Assembly: GCF_000615905.1 (NCBI RefSeq)
Contig: NZ_BAMN01000003.1
Coordinates: forward strand, 62,001 to 126,000
Source of the DNA: Companilactobacillus nodensis DSM 19682 = JCM 14932 = NBRC 107160
GTDB taxonomy: Bacteria; Bacillota; Bacilli; Lactobacillales; Lactobacillaceae
Length of the DNA stretch: 64,000 nt
Reading direction: 5' to 3'
The stretch's first letter is position 1; every line of letters begins with the position of its first letter. This document shows, one piece after another, positions 9,636 to 17,428 of this stretch. A model generated the notes under the pieces. The model saw only the letters and a list, made by a program, of their open reading frames with translations. It did no database searches and was not told where the DNA came from. Both the position numbers and the translations under genes were made by a program.

Positions 9636-10141
9636 TTAATGTTTGTTTTTGAAGATAAAGAATTTCGATAGGACATAGTTACCAACAATTGCTAGAATCT
9701 GACCAACGACCTTTGAGCCGGTACCATTAGCACTGAGAAGAGAAATACCTACCATAGCGTGGCTGTTTCAATCAAGAAAGTTAGAATTCTTGTTCCATAA
9801 AAGGCTAGCATTTCTCTAAAGGCAGTGTTTGATTTGTGATGGAAAACAATAACTCGATCAACCCAAAAACCAACTTGAACTCCTAAGAACCAAGCAACGA
9901 TATTAGCAAATTGATAATTAAGATGCATTGCGTGATATAAAAGAAAGAATGTTCCAAAATTTACAACAACTGAAAGTAGTCCCCAAACTAAATAACGAAC
10001 CGCTTCTTTACCAGTACTTTCAGGAATAGTCGGTGTTTCTTCAGAGTTAAAAACAGTCCCAGCATCGTTGATACCCTCTGAAATATCATCGATAACTTTT
10101 GTCAGTGGACCCTCTTCATCAAAATCTGTTTTCTTATTCAT
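9636..10141 (-). pseudogene. GtrA-like family membrane protein, frameshifted near its C-terminus
   Basis: From ATG 10141 (GGGAG ribosome binding site) the frame gives an acidic cytoplasmic leader of about 45 residues. The GtrA core follows: YLVWGLLSVVVNFGTFFLLY, then NIVAWFLGVQVGFWVDRVIVF. It ends prematurely with ETATLW-TAG at 9749. Shifting by one base near 9753 restores MVGISLLSANGTGSK and then the family's last helix with NYVLSKFFIFKNKH, stopping at 9636. GtrA-like proteins are four-helix membrane proteins linked to polyprenyl-phosphate sugar transfer in cell wall glycosylation. No glycosyltransferase partner is adjacent. A one-base assembly deletion is as likely as a true mutation. Confidence 0.8.
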
Positions 10142-10213
10142 GATACTAATTTCTCCCACGTTTAAAATCTATACCTTTATACTAACTCTTTTATAAGATT
10201 TAGAACAAAATTA

Positions 10214-10247
10214 AAAAAATAAGAGTGGACAAATTTATCCACTCTTA
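10214..10247 (-). terminator. Terminator of the MarR-small membrane protein unit
   Basis: A 9-bp stem (AAGAGTGGA with TCCACTCTT) is followed on the minus strand by ATTTTTTT. It sits 15 bp beyond the stop codon of the small membrane gene. Confidence 0.8.
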
Positions 10248-10263
10248 CCTCTAAATTATATTT

Positions 10264-10461
10264 TTAATCGTGATAATTTTTGAGTCTTTCGTAATTGTCA
10301 GTATTCATTTCCCAACCGATTGCACCGATAACCATTAATGCGATGGGAACAACGGTACTTACGAAGTTCGCAACACCGGTGAAAGCCAACAAGTCCAATC
10401 TGAAGAAATGATTGACTACTAACAAGGTCAATTTAATAAATAATAAGATGAATCCCAACAT
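10264..10461 (-). CDS. Small membrane protein of unknown function, start unclear
   Basis: As called from ATG 10461 the product has 65 residues with two hydrophobic helices and the tail WEMNTDNYERLKNYHD. That ATG has no ribosome binding site. The open frame continues upstream as AQKSASSKLKSIFNTTF with a protein-like composition, and it meets an AGGAG site at about 10529, directly after the MarR stop, but without an in-frame start codon. The ATG next to that site is out of frame. A missing base or an unusual start is therefore likely. It probably forms one transcript with the MarR gene. Confidence 0.55.
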   Translation of the reverse strand: MLGFILLFIKLTLLVVNHFFRLDLLAFTGVANFVSTVVPIALMVIGAIGWEMNTDNYERLKNYHD

Positions 10462-10526
10462 AAATGTTGTATTGAAAATAGATTTTAGTTTTGAAGAGGC
10501 ACTTTTTTGGGCTATAACATAAACTC

Positions 10527-10952
10527 CTATTCGCTGATTTCAGCGTCCATTTTTCTTAATAGTTTCAACAATATTATAGTCTCATCTTTGGACAATGGCG
10601 CAATAACTTGATTTTCTACTTCTGCAAAGAGATGTCCCAGTTCTTTAATGATCGCCATACCCTTGTCAGTTAGGAAAATACGCTTATTACGGTCACTATG
10701 ACGGTCACGTCGTCTGATAACATAGCCATCACGTTCTAAGTTCTTCAACATGCTGGAAACACTGGCATCGCGGATACTTAGGAATTCAGCGATTTGTCGT
10801 TGAATCATTCCTGGAGTTTTCTCGATCAATTCCAAAGTTCTAGCTTGCTGAACCGTCAAATCGTATTTGTTAGACTTCTCATTGAAAAGTCTTTGCTGAT
10901 TAAAAAGTATAGAATGCATTAAATAATTCGTTTCCTGGGCACACTCGTCCAT
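10527..10952 (-). CDS. MarR family transcriptional regulator
   Basis: The 141-residue winged-helix protein has the MarR core: LTVQQARTLELIEKTPGMIQ, then EFLSIRDASVSSMLKNLERDGYVIRRRDRHSDRNK with the beta-wing, and a C-terminal dimerisation helix. The GGAGG ribosome binding site lies five bases before the ATG. It is divergent from the GNAT gene, and the shared 200-bp interval contains a 14-bp palindrome that may be its operator. Confidence 0.9.
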   Translation of the reverse strand: MDECAQETNYLMHSILFNQQRLFNEKSNKYDLTVQQARTLELIEKTPGMIQRQIAEFLSIRDASVSSMLKNLERDGYVIRRRDRHSDRNKRIFLTDKGMAIIKELGHLFAEVENQVIAPLSKDETIILLKLLRKMDAEISE

Positions 10953-11058
10953 AATTTCCTCCGATGTTACATAATTAATTAAAGTATAGCATAAAGCCCG
11001 TCATTATAACCTTTAATAATTTAAATTCCTGATAGTTAGATATTTAATCATTAAATGC

Positions 11059-11123
11059 TTGACAGTCAGTTACTTTGGTATTATAACTTTACTTGTCGAT
11101 ATTTTAAATCTTAGATATCTAAG
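11059..11123 (+). promoter_or_regulatory. Promoter of the GNAT gene plus candidate MarR operator
   Basis: TTGACA (11059-11064) and TATAAC (11082-11087) are 17 bp apart. Downstream of the expected transcription start is the perfect 14-bp palindrome CTTAGATATCTAAG (11110-11123). Its size and symmetry fit MarR-type operators, and the divergent gene encodes a MarR protein. Confidence 0.6.
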
Positions 11124-11165
11124 TATTAAAAACGGAGATAAATAAAAAGTAAAGAAGTGAGAACA

Positions 11166-11714
11166 ATGTTGTTACGTCATGCGGAAATGAGAGATCTACC
11201 ACAAATTGAACAAATAATCTTGGATGGGAAGGCCCACCTGGCGGCCCAGAATATCAATCAATGGAGAGGACAGTATCCGAATATGGATGTCTTAGTCCAC
11301 GATATTAAGAACGGGTACAACTTTGTTCTTGCCGAAGGCGATGAGATCCTAGGCACTGTATCTGCTATTCCTGGTCCAGATATGAGTTACCAAACACTTG
11401 ATGGTGAATGGTTGACTGAAGAGGGAGAATATATTGCCCTTCATCGTGTAGCAGTATCTGCTAACCACCGTGGACAAGGATTGTCTACTAAACTATTCAA
11501 TGCAGTGCTTGATGAATTGGCTCTTAACCCAACAATCAAGGGAATCAGAGTTGATACACACAAGGAGAACTTTGGCATGCAACATGTCATCAAGAAGTCA
11601 GGTTTCCAAGAAACAGGCTACGTAAAGGTATTGAACAGCAGCAATCCTGAACAAGTTTATAACATCGGCTATGAGAAGTTGAACTTACCAGTTTCACTTC
11701 CAATGGCAAACTAA
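11166..11714 (+). CDS. GNAT family N-acetyltransferase
   Basis: The protein starts MLLRHAEMRDLPQIEQIILD, a typical GNAT N-terminus. The acetyl-CoA binding motif A is LHRVAVSANHRGQGLSTKLFN, with the Q/R-x-x-G-x-G/S signature at about residues 98-118. The C-terminal GFQETGYV strand closes the fold. It has about 182 residues, usual for the family. A GTG at 11157 is in frame, but ATG 11166 with the upstream AGAAGTGAG is preferred. The substrate is unknown. It is divergent from a MarR regulator that may control it, and it ends at a strong terminator. Confidence 0.85.
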   Translation: MLLRHAEMRDLPQIEQIILDGKAHLAAQNINQWRGQYPNMDVLVHDIKNGYNFVLAEGDEILGTVSAIPGPDMSYQTLDGEWLTEEGEYIALHRVAVSANHRGQGLSTKLFNAVLDELALNPTIKGIRVDTHKENFGMQHVIKKSGFQETGYVKVLNSSNPEQVYNIGYEKLNLPVSLPMAN

Positions 11715-11741
11715 AAAGAGACCGTCAGGTCTCTTTTTTTT
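11714..11741. terminator. Bidirectional terminator between GNAT and APC permease genes
   Basis: The stem AAGAGACC/GGTCTCTT has a four-base loop and T8 on the right, A5 on the left. It serves two convergent genes. Confidence 0.85.
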
Positions 11742-11750
11742 GTTGGAAAA

Positions 11751-13148
11751 CTATTTATGCTTTTTGACCAAACTATGCCAATAACCATAACCAAAGTAGA
11801 TGACTAGTCCAATTCCGGTCCAGATGCCATACATGTGCCACGTGAACGGTTGTAACTGGGTCATCAGGTAGATACAAGCAAAGAACGAAATCAATGGGAA
11901 AATGGGATATAGAGGCACCTTGAATGCGGGCTTCAATTCACGAGTGTTTTTACCGTGTCTCAGGAAGATAACTCCGATCGAAGTTGAGGCGAAGGCCAAC
12001 AGCGTTCCGATATTAACTAGTTCAGTGATCTTGTCGATCGGCAAAACAGCGGCCGCAATCGCAGCAGCTAAACCAACTAAGAGCGTACTGTTTGCCGGGA
12101 TGCTCTTTTTGTTAACTGACTTGAAACTCTTAGGTAGTAGTCCGTCACGACTGAACGAATAGATCAAACGAGTTCCACCGTACATGATTACTAATAGAAC
12201 AGTCGTCATTCCCATAACAGCACCTAGTGAAATGATTCCTGAGGCCCAGTTTTGATTGAGGACATTCAGAGCATGGGCGACTGGATCAGCGACGTTCAGG
12301 TTTTTGTAGTTTACAGCTCCGACCAAAACGAACGAAACCAAACTATAGAGAATTGCAACAACTAACAAGGAAACAATAATACCGATAGGCATATTACGCT
12401 TAGGATTTTTGACCTCTTCACTGGCTGTAGAAACAACGTCGAATCCTAAGAAGGCATAGAAGGCGACTGAGGCACCTTTACCAATTCCACTCCAACCAAA
12501 TGGTAAGAAGGGGTTGTAGTTTTCCGGTTTGACGAAGAAGGCTGCGACGACTACAAATAATAAAATTACGAAAATTTTGACATAAACCATAATGGCATTG
12601 ATGCGGACGGATTCCGTTAAACCTTGGAGTAACAAAACTGTCGCAAGCAAAACGATAATGAAAGCAATAATGTCGAAGCGACCTTGAGCGTTGCCGTTTG
12701 TGTGAGCAGCAGACTGCAGTGCCTTAGGCAGGGTTATACCAAATCCTGCCAGCAAATTACGAAAATAAGCTGACCAGCTGACGGCGGTTGAAGCTGCCGC
12801 AAATAGATATTCAGAGACTAAGGACCAGCCAACGATCCACGCAACGATTTCACCGTAGACGGAATATGAATACGTATAAGCACTACCGGCTAAGGGAATG
12901 GTAGAAGCAAATTCCGAGTAACAAAACGCCGCTCCGATACAGACTAATGCCGCAAATAGATAGGTGAAAATAACGCCCGGTCCAGCGTAGTTGGCTGCGA
13001 TGATTCCTGGTGTGATGAAGATACCAGATCCGACGATAACGCCGACCCCCATGATCACTAAGTCTTTGGCAACTAGGGTTCTGGTTAAGATAACATCTTT
13101 ATTTTGTAAGTCACTGACAACATCTTTTTTTCTAAAAAGCGACGGCAT
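11751..13148 (-). CDS. APC superfamily amino acid permease (cationic amino acid transporter type)
   Basis: The 465-residue protein has 12 predicted membrane helices. The N-terminal KDLVIMGVGVIVGSGIFITPG is the APC helix 1 substrate motif (G-x-G-I-F). FLGFDVVSTASEEVKNPKRNMPIGI is the conserved helix 6-loop region found in CAT/YfnA-type transporters. It imports amino acids by proton symport or exchange. The substrate is not fixed by sequence. The gene stands alone, with a promoter region shared with the divergent malY-like gene. Confidence 0.9.
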   Translation of the reverse strand: MPSLFRKKDVVSDLQNKDVILTRTLVAKDLVIMGVGVIVGSGIFITPGIIAANYAGPGVIFTYLFAALVCIGAAFCYSEFASTIPLAGSAYTYSYSVYGEIVAWIVGWSLVSEYLFAAASTAVSWSAYFRNLLAGFGITLPKALQSAAHTNGNAQGRFDIIAFIIVLLATVLLLQGLTESVRINAIMVYVKIFVILLFVVVAAFFVKPENYNPFLPFGWSGIGKGASVAFYAFLGFDVVSTASEEVKNPKRNMPIGIIVSLLVVAILYSLVSFVLVGAVNYKNLNVADPVAHALNVLNQNWASGIISLGAVMGMTTVLLVIMYGGTRLIYSFSRDGLLPKSFKSVNKKSIPANSTLLVGLAAAIAAAVLPIDKITELVNIGTLLAFASTSIGVIFLRHGKNTRELKPAFKVPLYPIFPLISFFACIYLMTQLQPFTWHMYGIWTGIGLVIYFGYGYWHSLVKKHK

Positions 13149-13288
13149 ATAATTCTCCTATAATGTGATTCTAATCGTATTAGTATAATATAAATGACAC
13201 ACTGATTGGAAGTTTTCAAACCAACTTTTTTGATATTAAAGTGTTAATATTTTAATTAATAACTACAAAAACATTGAGGGGTGAAATT

Positions 13289-14461
13289 ATGTCATTTGAT
13301 TTTGACAAAATTAATGATCGTCGTAATACTGCTTCTGTGAAGTGGGATGTTAAAGAAAACGAGCTGCCAATGTGGGTCGCTGACATGGATTTCCAGACAG
13401 CTCCAGAAATTTTGGACGCAATGCACAAGTCCATCGACGGAGGAATCTTTGGATACCAAACTATTCCTGATAAGTACTATGAAGCTGTGGCTGATTGGTT
13501 TGAAAAGGAACATGACTTTAAACCTAAGACTGACTGGATGCTCTTCAGTACCGGGGTAATTCCTACTATCTCCGCAATCTTGCGTCATATGACAGATGTT
13601 GGTGATAATGTTCTGTTGCAAGAACCTAATTACAACACATTCTACGGTGTGATTGAGCATAACGGTCGTAACGTTACAAATAATGAGTTGATTTATGAGG
13701 ACGGAACTTACCAAGTTGATTGGGAAGACTTGGATGCTAAATTGGCAGATCCACAGACGACTGTCATGCTAGTATGTAATCCTCACAATCCAACTGGACA
13801 TATTTGGAGTAAGGAGACTCTGACTAAGATCGGTGAAATGGCTAAGAAACACGATGTCATGATTATTTCCGATGAGATTCATGGTGATATCTCGATGCCT
13901 GGTCACAGTTACGTACCATTCTCATCATTAGCTCCTGAAGTCGCTGAGAACAGTATTTCATTGGTATCGCCAACGAAGACCTTTAACCTGGCACAATTAC
14001 ATGCTTCAACAGTTATTGCACCGGACGCTAATCTCCTTGCTCGAGTTGAACGTGCTATCTCAATTGATGATCAAAGTGAACCAGGAATCCTAGCAGTGGA
14101 TGGAACTATTGCGGCATATACTAAAGGTCACAAATGGTTGTCAGATTTGAGACAATATGTCAGTGACAATCACCAATTATTGACGGACTACGTTGCTAAG
14201 AATATTCCCGAACTAAGTGTTATCAAGAGTGATGCCACATACTTAGCTTGGATCGATTGTACTAACATCACTGAAGATTCTGAAGAATTAAACAACTTTA
14301 TTCGTCAAGAAACAGGATTGTACTTGGCGGAAGGTACTAAGTATCGTGGAAACGGTAATCAATTCTTGCGTATGAACTTGGCTACTAATAAGTCACGTGT
14401 TGAAGATGGTTTACAACGTCTTGAACGAGGAGTTCATGCTTACTTAGATAGTAAAAAATAA
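13289..14461 (+). CDS. MalY/PatB family pyridoxal phosphate C-S lyase (cystathionine beta-lyase type)
   Basis: This is a fold-type I aminotransferase-like protein of 390 residues beginning MSFDFDKINDRRNTASVKWD, the PatB/MalY N-terminus. Conserved sites are LPMWVADMDF, VMLVCNPHNPTGHIW and the Schiff-base lysine K230 in SPTKTFNL. PatB enzymes cleave cystathionine or cysteine to pyruvate, ammonia and a thiol. The start is set by GAGGGGTG eight bases upstream; a TTG at 13274 is upstream of that site. It is divergent from the APC permease, which could supply its substrate. Confidence 0.9.
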   Translation: MSFDFDKINDRRNTASVKWDVKENELPMWVADMDFQTAPEILDAMHKSIDGGIFGYQTIPDKYYEAVADWFEKEHDFKPKTDWMLFSTGVIPTISAILRHMTDVGDNVLLQEPNYNTFYGVIEHNGRNVTNNELIYEDGTYQVDWEDLDAKLADPQTTVMLVCNPHNPTGHIWSKETLTKIGEMAKKHDVMIISDEIHGDISMPGHSYVPFSSLAPEVAENSISLVSPTKTFNLAQLHASTVIAPDANLLARVERAISIDDQSEPGILAVDGTIAAYTKGHKWLSDLRQYVSDNHQLLTDYVAKNIPELSVIKSDATYLAWIDCTNITEDSEELNNFIRQETGLYLAEGTKYRGNGNQFLRMNLATNKSRVEDGLQRLERGVHAYLDSKK

Positions 14462-14467
14462 TATTTT

Positions 14468-14508
14468 AAAAGGCTAACGACTTCAAATAAGTCGTTAGCC
14501 TTTATTTT
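14468..14508. terminator. Bidirectional terminator
   Basis: A 12-bp perfect stem (GGCTAACGACTT and complement) with A- and T-rich flanks lies between malY-like and the small membrane gene. Confidence 0.9.
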
Positions 14509-14678
14509 TTTGTTCGATCAACAAGTGTTCTGCCGTAACAAATTGCCGCAATCAAAAAACCACCAATTAATGATAGGAAGGCCGACAATTCAACAGGTCC
14601 GTTCAAAAAGATATTTCCTAATAATAAAACTACCATTACCATAAGTGAAATCAGAAGATTCTTAATTGTTTTTTCCAT
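14502..14678 (-). CDS. Small two-helix membrane protein, unknown function
   Basis: I do not recognise this 58-residue protein. It begins MEKTIKNLLISLMVMVVLLL and has two hydrophobic helices separated by FLNGPVELSAF, with a positively charged tail (RTLVDRTKK). The open frame extends upstream to 14732, but a GGAGG ribosome binding site five bases before ATG 14678 fixes the start. It is divergent from the VanX-like gene and ends in the shared terminator. Confidence 0.6.
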   Translation of the reverse strand: MEKTIKNLLISLMVMVVLLLGNIFLNGPVELSAFLSLIGGFLIAAICYGRTLVDRTKK

Positions 14679-14772
14679 AGTTGCCTCCATTATATGGATA
14701 GAGTAACAGACATTAAGAGCTAATAAAAACAATATCCTATATAATGATATTAATACTTAATGGAGGTGTCAC

Positions 14773-15333
14773 ATGCCACAACTAAAAACTGGATTTACCA
14801 ACATACAAGTGCTGGATCCCAGCATTATTGTTGACCTGCGCTACGCCACTACTAATAATTTTACTAATCAAAAAATTTATGACTTCGCTACCGCCATTGC
14901 CAGAACGGGAACAGCTGAGAAGTTAGCTAAAGCGAGTTTGGCTCTGCGAAATCAAGGTTACCGAATTAAAGTTTGGGATGCTTATCGTCCAGTCAAAGCC
15001 CAAGAAAGATTATTTGAAGTTTATCCTGATCCCGAGTTTGTCGCTAAGCCTAATCCTAATTTTTCACACCAAAAGGGTGTTACATTTGACCTGACTCTTT
15101 GTGATATGAGTGGAAATGAATTAGAGATGCCAACGGCTTTTGATGATTTCACCGCTAAGGCGCATCGTAATGCAGAGTGTTCACCAGAGGCTGAGAAGAA
15201 CTATCAAATTCTTGATGTGGCGATGAATAAAGCTGGATTCGTCGGTTACGAGAATGAATGGTGGGACTATCGCGATGCGAGATGGATGACTATGGACCAG
15301 CCACTGCGGATCCTAATGACTATAAATAACTAA
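14773..15333 (+). CDS. D-alanyl-D-alanine dipeptidase, VanX/DdpX-like (peptidase M15D)
   Basis: The 186-residue protein contains KVWDAYRPVKAQ at about residues 75-86, then the first zinc motif SHQKGVTFDL with ligands in SHxxGxxxD spacing, then the C-terminal ENEWWDYRD. Classical VanX has EWWH at this last site, so the usual third His ligand appears as Asp here. The Glu expected to act as base is present. The family cleaves D-Ala-D-Ala. In lactobacilli that end peptidoglycan in D-lactate this gives cell wall recycling and adds to vancomycin tolerance. A GGAGGTG ribosome binding site precedes the ATG. Confidence 0.85.
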   Translation: MPQLKTGFTNIQVLDPSIIVDLRYATTNNFTNQKIYDFATAIARTGTAEKLAKASLALRNQGYRIKVWDAYRPVKAQERLFEVYPDPEFVAKPNPNFSHQKGVTFDLTLCDMSGNELEMPTAFDDFTAKAHRNAECSPEAEKNYQILDVAMNKAGFVGYENEWWDYRDARWMTMDQPLRILMTINN

Positions 15334-15337
15334 ATAA

Positions 15338-15369
15338 TTGACATAATTTTGAGATTACTATAATCTCAA
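15338..15369 (+). promoter_or_regulatory. Promoter with an overlapping palindrome upstream of nhaP
   Basis: TTGACA (15338-15343) and TAATCT (15361-15366) are separated by 17 bp. A perfect inverted repeat, TTGAGATTA-cta-TAATCTCAA (15349-15369), covers the spacer and -10 element, so a bound dimeric regulator would block RNA polymerase. Confidence 0.5.
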
Positions 15370-15379
15370 TGTAACTTGT

Positions 15380-15417
15380 ATACAGGCTTCTTTTAGAAGG
15401 GCCTGTATTTTTCTTTT
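15380..15417 (+). terminator. Terminator-like hairpin in the short leader of nhaP
   Basis: TACAGGC pairs with GCCTGTA through a second stem (TTCT/AGAA) and is followed by ATTTTTCTTTTT. It lies after the promoter at 15338-15366 and before the nhaP start at 15433. It may end dipeptidase transcripts, or act as an attenuator for nhaP, or both. Confidence 0.65.
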
Positions 15418-15432
15418 TGAGGGGGAAATAAA

Positions 15433-17010
15433 ATGGGATTGTATATTTCAGCAGTGGTCATTTTGGTGCTGGTAGCCATTAGTAATCTGGCTGCCAAATT
15501 TGTCAGAGTAATACCTAGAACGTATATTAATTTACTTATGGGTATTGTTTTTGCATGCATTCCTCTCATAAATAAACTAGTCATTGGTTTCGATTCTGAG
15601 TTTTTCATGGCCTTTATCATTGCGCCATTGTTGTTCTTTGAAGGACAACAGACGAGAAGCTTCTTGGTTCAACGTAAGTTCAAAGAAATACTAGGTACGG
15701 CGATCGTCCTAGCCTTAATCTCGGCAATTGTGGGATTATTCGTTGTGAATCGGATTTTTAATGTTGGATTGCCTTTGGCGTTGATCATGATAGCTATCAG
15801 CACTCCAACTGATGCGACAGCACTGGATTCTGTTCGGGAAGGCAGAGCTGTTCCCAAGCGTACTGAAGTGGTTTTGAAAATGGAGTCGCTATTTAATGAT
15901 GCTTCAGGAATTATCTTGTTACAGGCAGCAGTTTTATGGTTTAAAACTGGTGAATTGTCATATACCAAGAACTTTTCCGACTTTCTGATTTCGGCAATTG
16001 GTGGAGTGATTTTTGGTGTTGGAATAGCGTTCATAACGATGATTATCCGCCAGATGATCATTCGTAGTCGTTGGAATGAAACGTCATCTCATTTGATAAT
16101 TTATTTTGCTACACCGATACTTATTTATCTGATGGCAGAACGTATCGAGCTGTCGGGAATCATTGCGGTCGTCAGTGCTGGTTTGATTTTTAATGGTGAA
16201 ATGAGTCGAAGCAGATTTTCCATTCCTCGTTATTTGAGCTTTTTTAATCAAACAGTCAGCTTCGTTGGTGGTGCCTTGAACAGCTATGTCTTCGTGGTAC
16301 TGGGTATCTCAATTGCGAGAATCGTTACGGATCAACGTCAAGAAATGACTTCCACTTTAGAATGGCTCTGGATCGGAATCATTATCTATCTTGTATCGAC
16401 AACAATCAGATATTTATATGCTAGATTTTTGTCGAAAGATTCACGGATGGAGGCAGTAACATTCGCACTCGGCGGAGTTCATGGCGCCGTTACATTAGCG
16501 TTGGCATTTTCACTTGCAGGAATGGGTATCAAGGGAACTAATTTTGATTTGATACTGTTGACAGAGTCGGTTGTCATTATTTTGAGTATGCTGGTACCAA
16601 CAGTATTGTTCAAATTCATTTTGAATCCGATTCTTAATGAAGATGATATTCGGGCAAAGTCCAGAAGAGTTCGTGAAAAAATGGTTGGTGTAGGTATCAA
16701 TTACGTTCATGATCTGGAAATCTCGCCAGCAGTCAAGGAAAGTGTCACGTTTGATCTGTTGGATCAGACACGTCGGACAACGGTTAGGGAGTTTCTCAAC
16801 CAGTGGCGCGGGGTTAACAGTACACGCTATGTTTTTACTGGGTTTCAAGCAGTTGAAGAAAGACAAATTCTAATGAACGCATTTGAGAAGGAACGGGAAT
16901 TTTTATATGAGTTGCTAGATGGTGTTGCTTTGGATGAGGCACAATATATTTATGATGTTTATAGTGAGTTGCTGATATCTGAGTCGTTGGTTTTGGATTA
17001 TTACGAGTAG
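15433..17010 (+). CDS. CPA1-type sodium/proton antiporter (NhaP/YvgP-like)
   Basis: The 525-residue protein has about 12 membrane helices followed by a cytoplasmic tail of about 110 residues. The ion-binding helix motif is seen in SLFNDASGIILLQAAV (the ND motif of CPA1 exchangers). Helices 4-5 carry ISTPTDATALDSV, and the C-terminal core has FALGGVHGAVTLALAFSL. It exchanges cytoplasmic Na+ or other cations for protons. The ribosome binding site GAGGGGG is strong. Its leader has a promoter followed by a terminator-like hairpin, and the gene is followed by structured element A1. Confidence 0.9.
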   Translation: MGLYISAVVILVLVAISNLAAKFVRVIPRTYINLLMGIVFACIPLINKLVIGFDSEFFMAFIIAPLLFFEGQQTRSFLVQRKFKEILGTAIVLALISAIVGLFVVNRIFNVGLPLALIMIAISTPTDATALDSVREGRAVPKRTEVVLKMESLFNDASGIILLQAAVLWFKTGELSYTKNFSDFLISAIGGVIFGVGIAFITMIIRQMIIRSRWNETSSHLIIYFATPILIYLMAERIELSGIIAVVSAGLIFNGEMSRSRFSIPRYLSFFNQTVSFVGGALNSYVFVVLGISIARIVTDQRQEMTSTLEWLWIGIIIYLVSTTIRYLYARFLSKDSRMEAVTFALGGVHGAVTLALAFSLAGMGIKGTNFDLILLTESVVIILSMLVPTVLFKFILNPILNEDDIRAKSRRVREKMVGVGINYVHDLEISPAVKESVTFDLLDQTRRTTVREFLNQWRGVNSTRYVFTGFQAVEERQILMNAFEKEREFLYELLDGVALDEAQYIYDVYSELLISESLVLDYYE

Positions 17011-17014
17011 GGGG

Positions 17015-17192
17015 GTCTCCGGTGAAAAACGAAAATTCTGCTGTGGGACCGACTTCAGCCAGGGTGCGGTCTGAAGTCTCGATTTTGAACTCAGCATAGA
17101 CCGCAGATTTCAAAACTCGTCCTGTTCTGTACGTCCGGCTACGCCGTCCTACAGAACCTGCACAGCTGAATTTTCATTTTTCCCCTCCGACT
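17015..17192 (+). ncRNA. Structured repeat element A1 (copy 1 of 4)
   Basis: The element has a closing helix P1 (17024-17038 with 17168-17182, extended by GCTGTG/CACAGC) and three or four inner hairpins: P2 GACTTCAG/CTGAAGTC (17051-17058, 17071-17078), P3 TTTTGAA/TTCAAAA, and P4 TTCTGTA/TACAGAA (17125-17131, 17150-17156) with an inner CGGC/GCCG. Unpaired strings GTGGGACC, TCTCGA, CTCGTCC and CTCC recur in the other three copies, while the helix sequences differ and keep pairing. It contains no credible ORF. It lies downstream of nhaP and may be transcribed with it; no promoter of its own is evident. Confidence 0.7.
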
Positions 17193-17215
17193 TTCGAAGT
17201 ATGATTTTTACACAA

Positions 17216-17374
17216 AATTAGCTGGAGGGAACGAAATATTTATCAGCCGTGAATGTGGCGAAGCCACAGGACGAGCTTTAAGATTTGCGAAGCAAAGCTT
17301 AAAGTCGAGGTGAGAGACCTTGGCTCGAACCGGTCCCACGGCAGATAAAATATTTCGTCCCCGGAAGCGGCATG
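17216..17374 (-). ncRNA. Structured repeat element A2 (copy 2 of 4, opposite orientation)
   Basis: Read on the minus strand it has the same plan as A1. It starts CTTCCG, then P1 (17231-17244 with 17344-17358), GTGGGACC, a weaker P2, CTCGAC, P3 (17276-17282 with 17298-17304 plus inner TTTGC/GCAAA), CTCGTCC, P4 GTGGC/GCCAC (17255-17259, 17263-17267), TTCACGGC, P1' and CTCCAGC. It is convergent with A1 and lies beyond the terminator of the AEC carrier gene. Its function is unknown. Confidence 0.7.
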
Positions 17375-17391
17375 AAGCGGCAATACACAAA

Positions 17392-17428
17392 AAAAGCGAT
17401 GCTATTCTCAAAATAGCATCGCTTTTAT
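17392..17428. terminator. Bidirectional terminator of the AEC carrier gene
   Basis: A 13-bp stem (AAGCGATGCTATT and complement) with a short loop has an A7 run on the left and TTTTATTT on the right. Confidence 0.9.
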
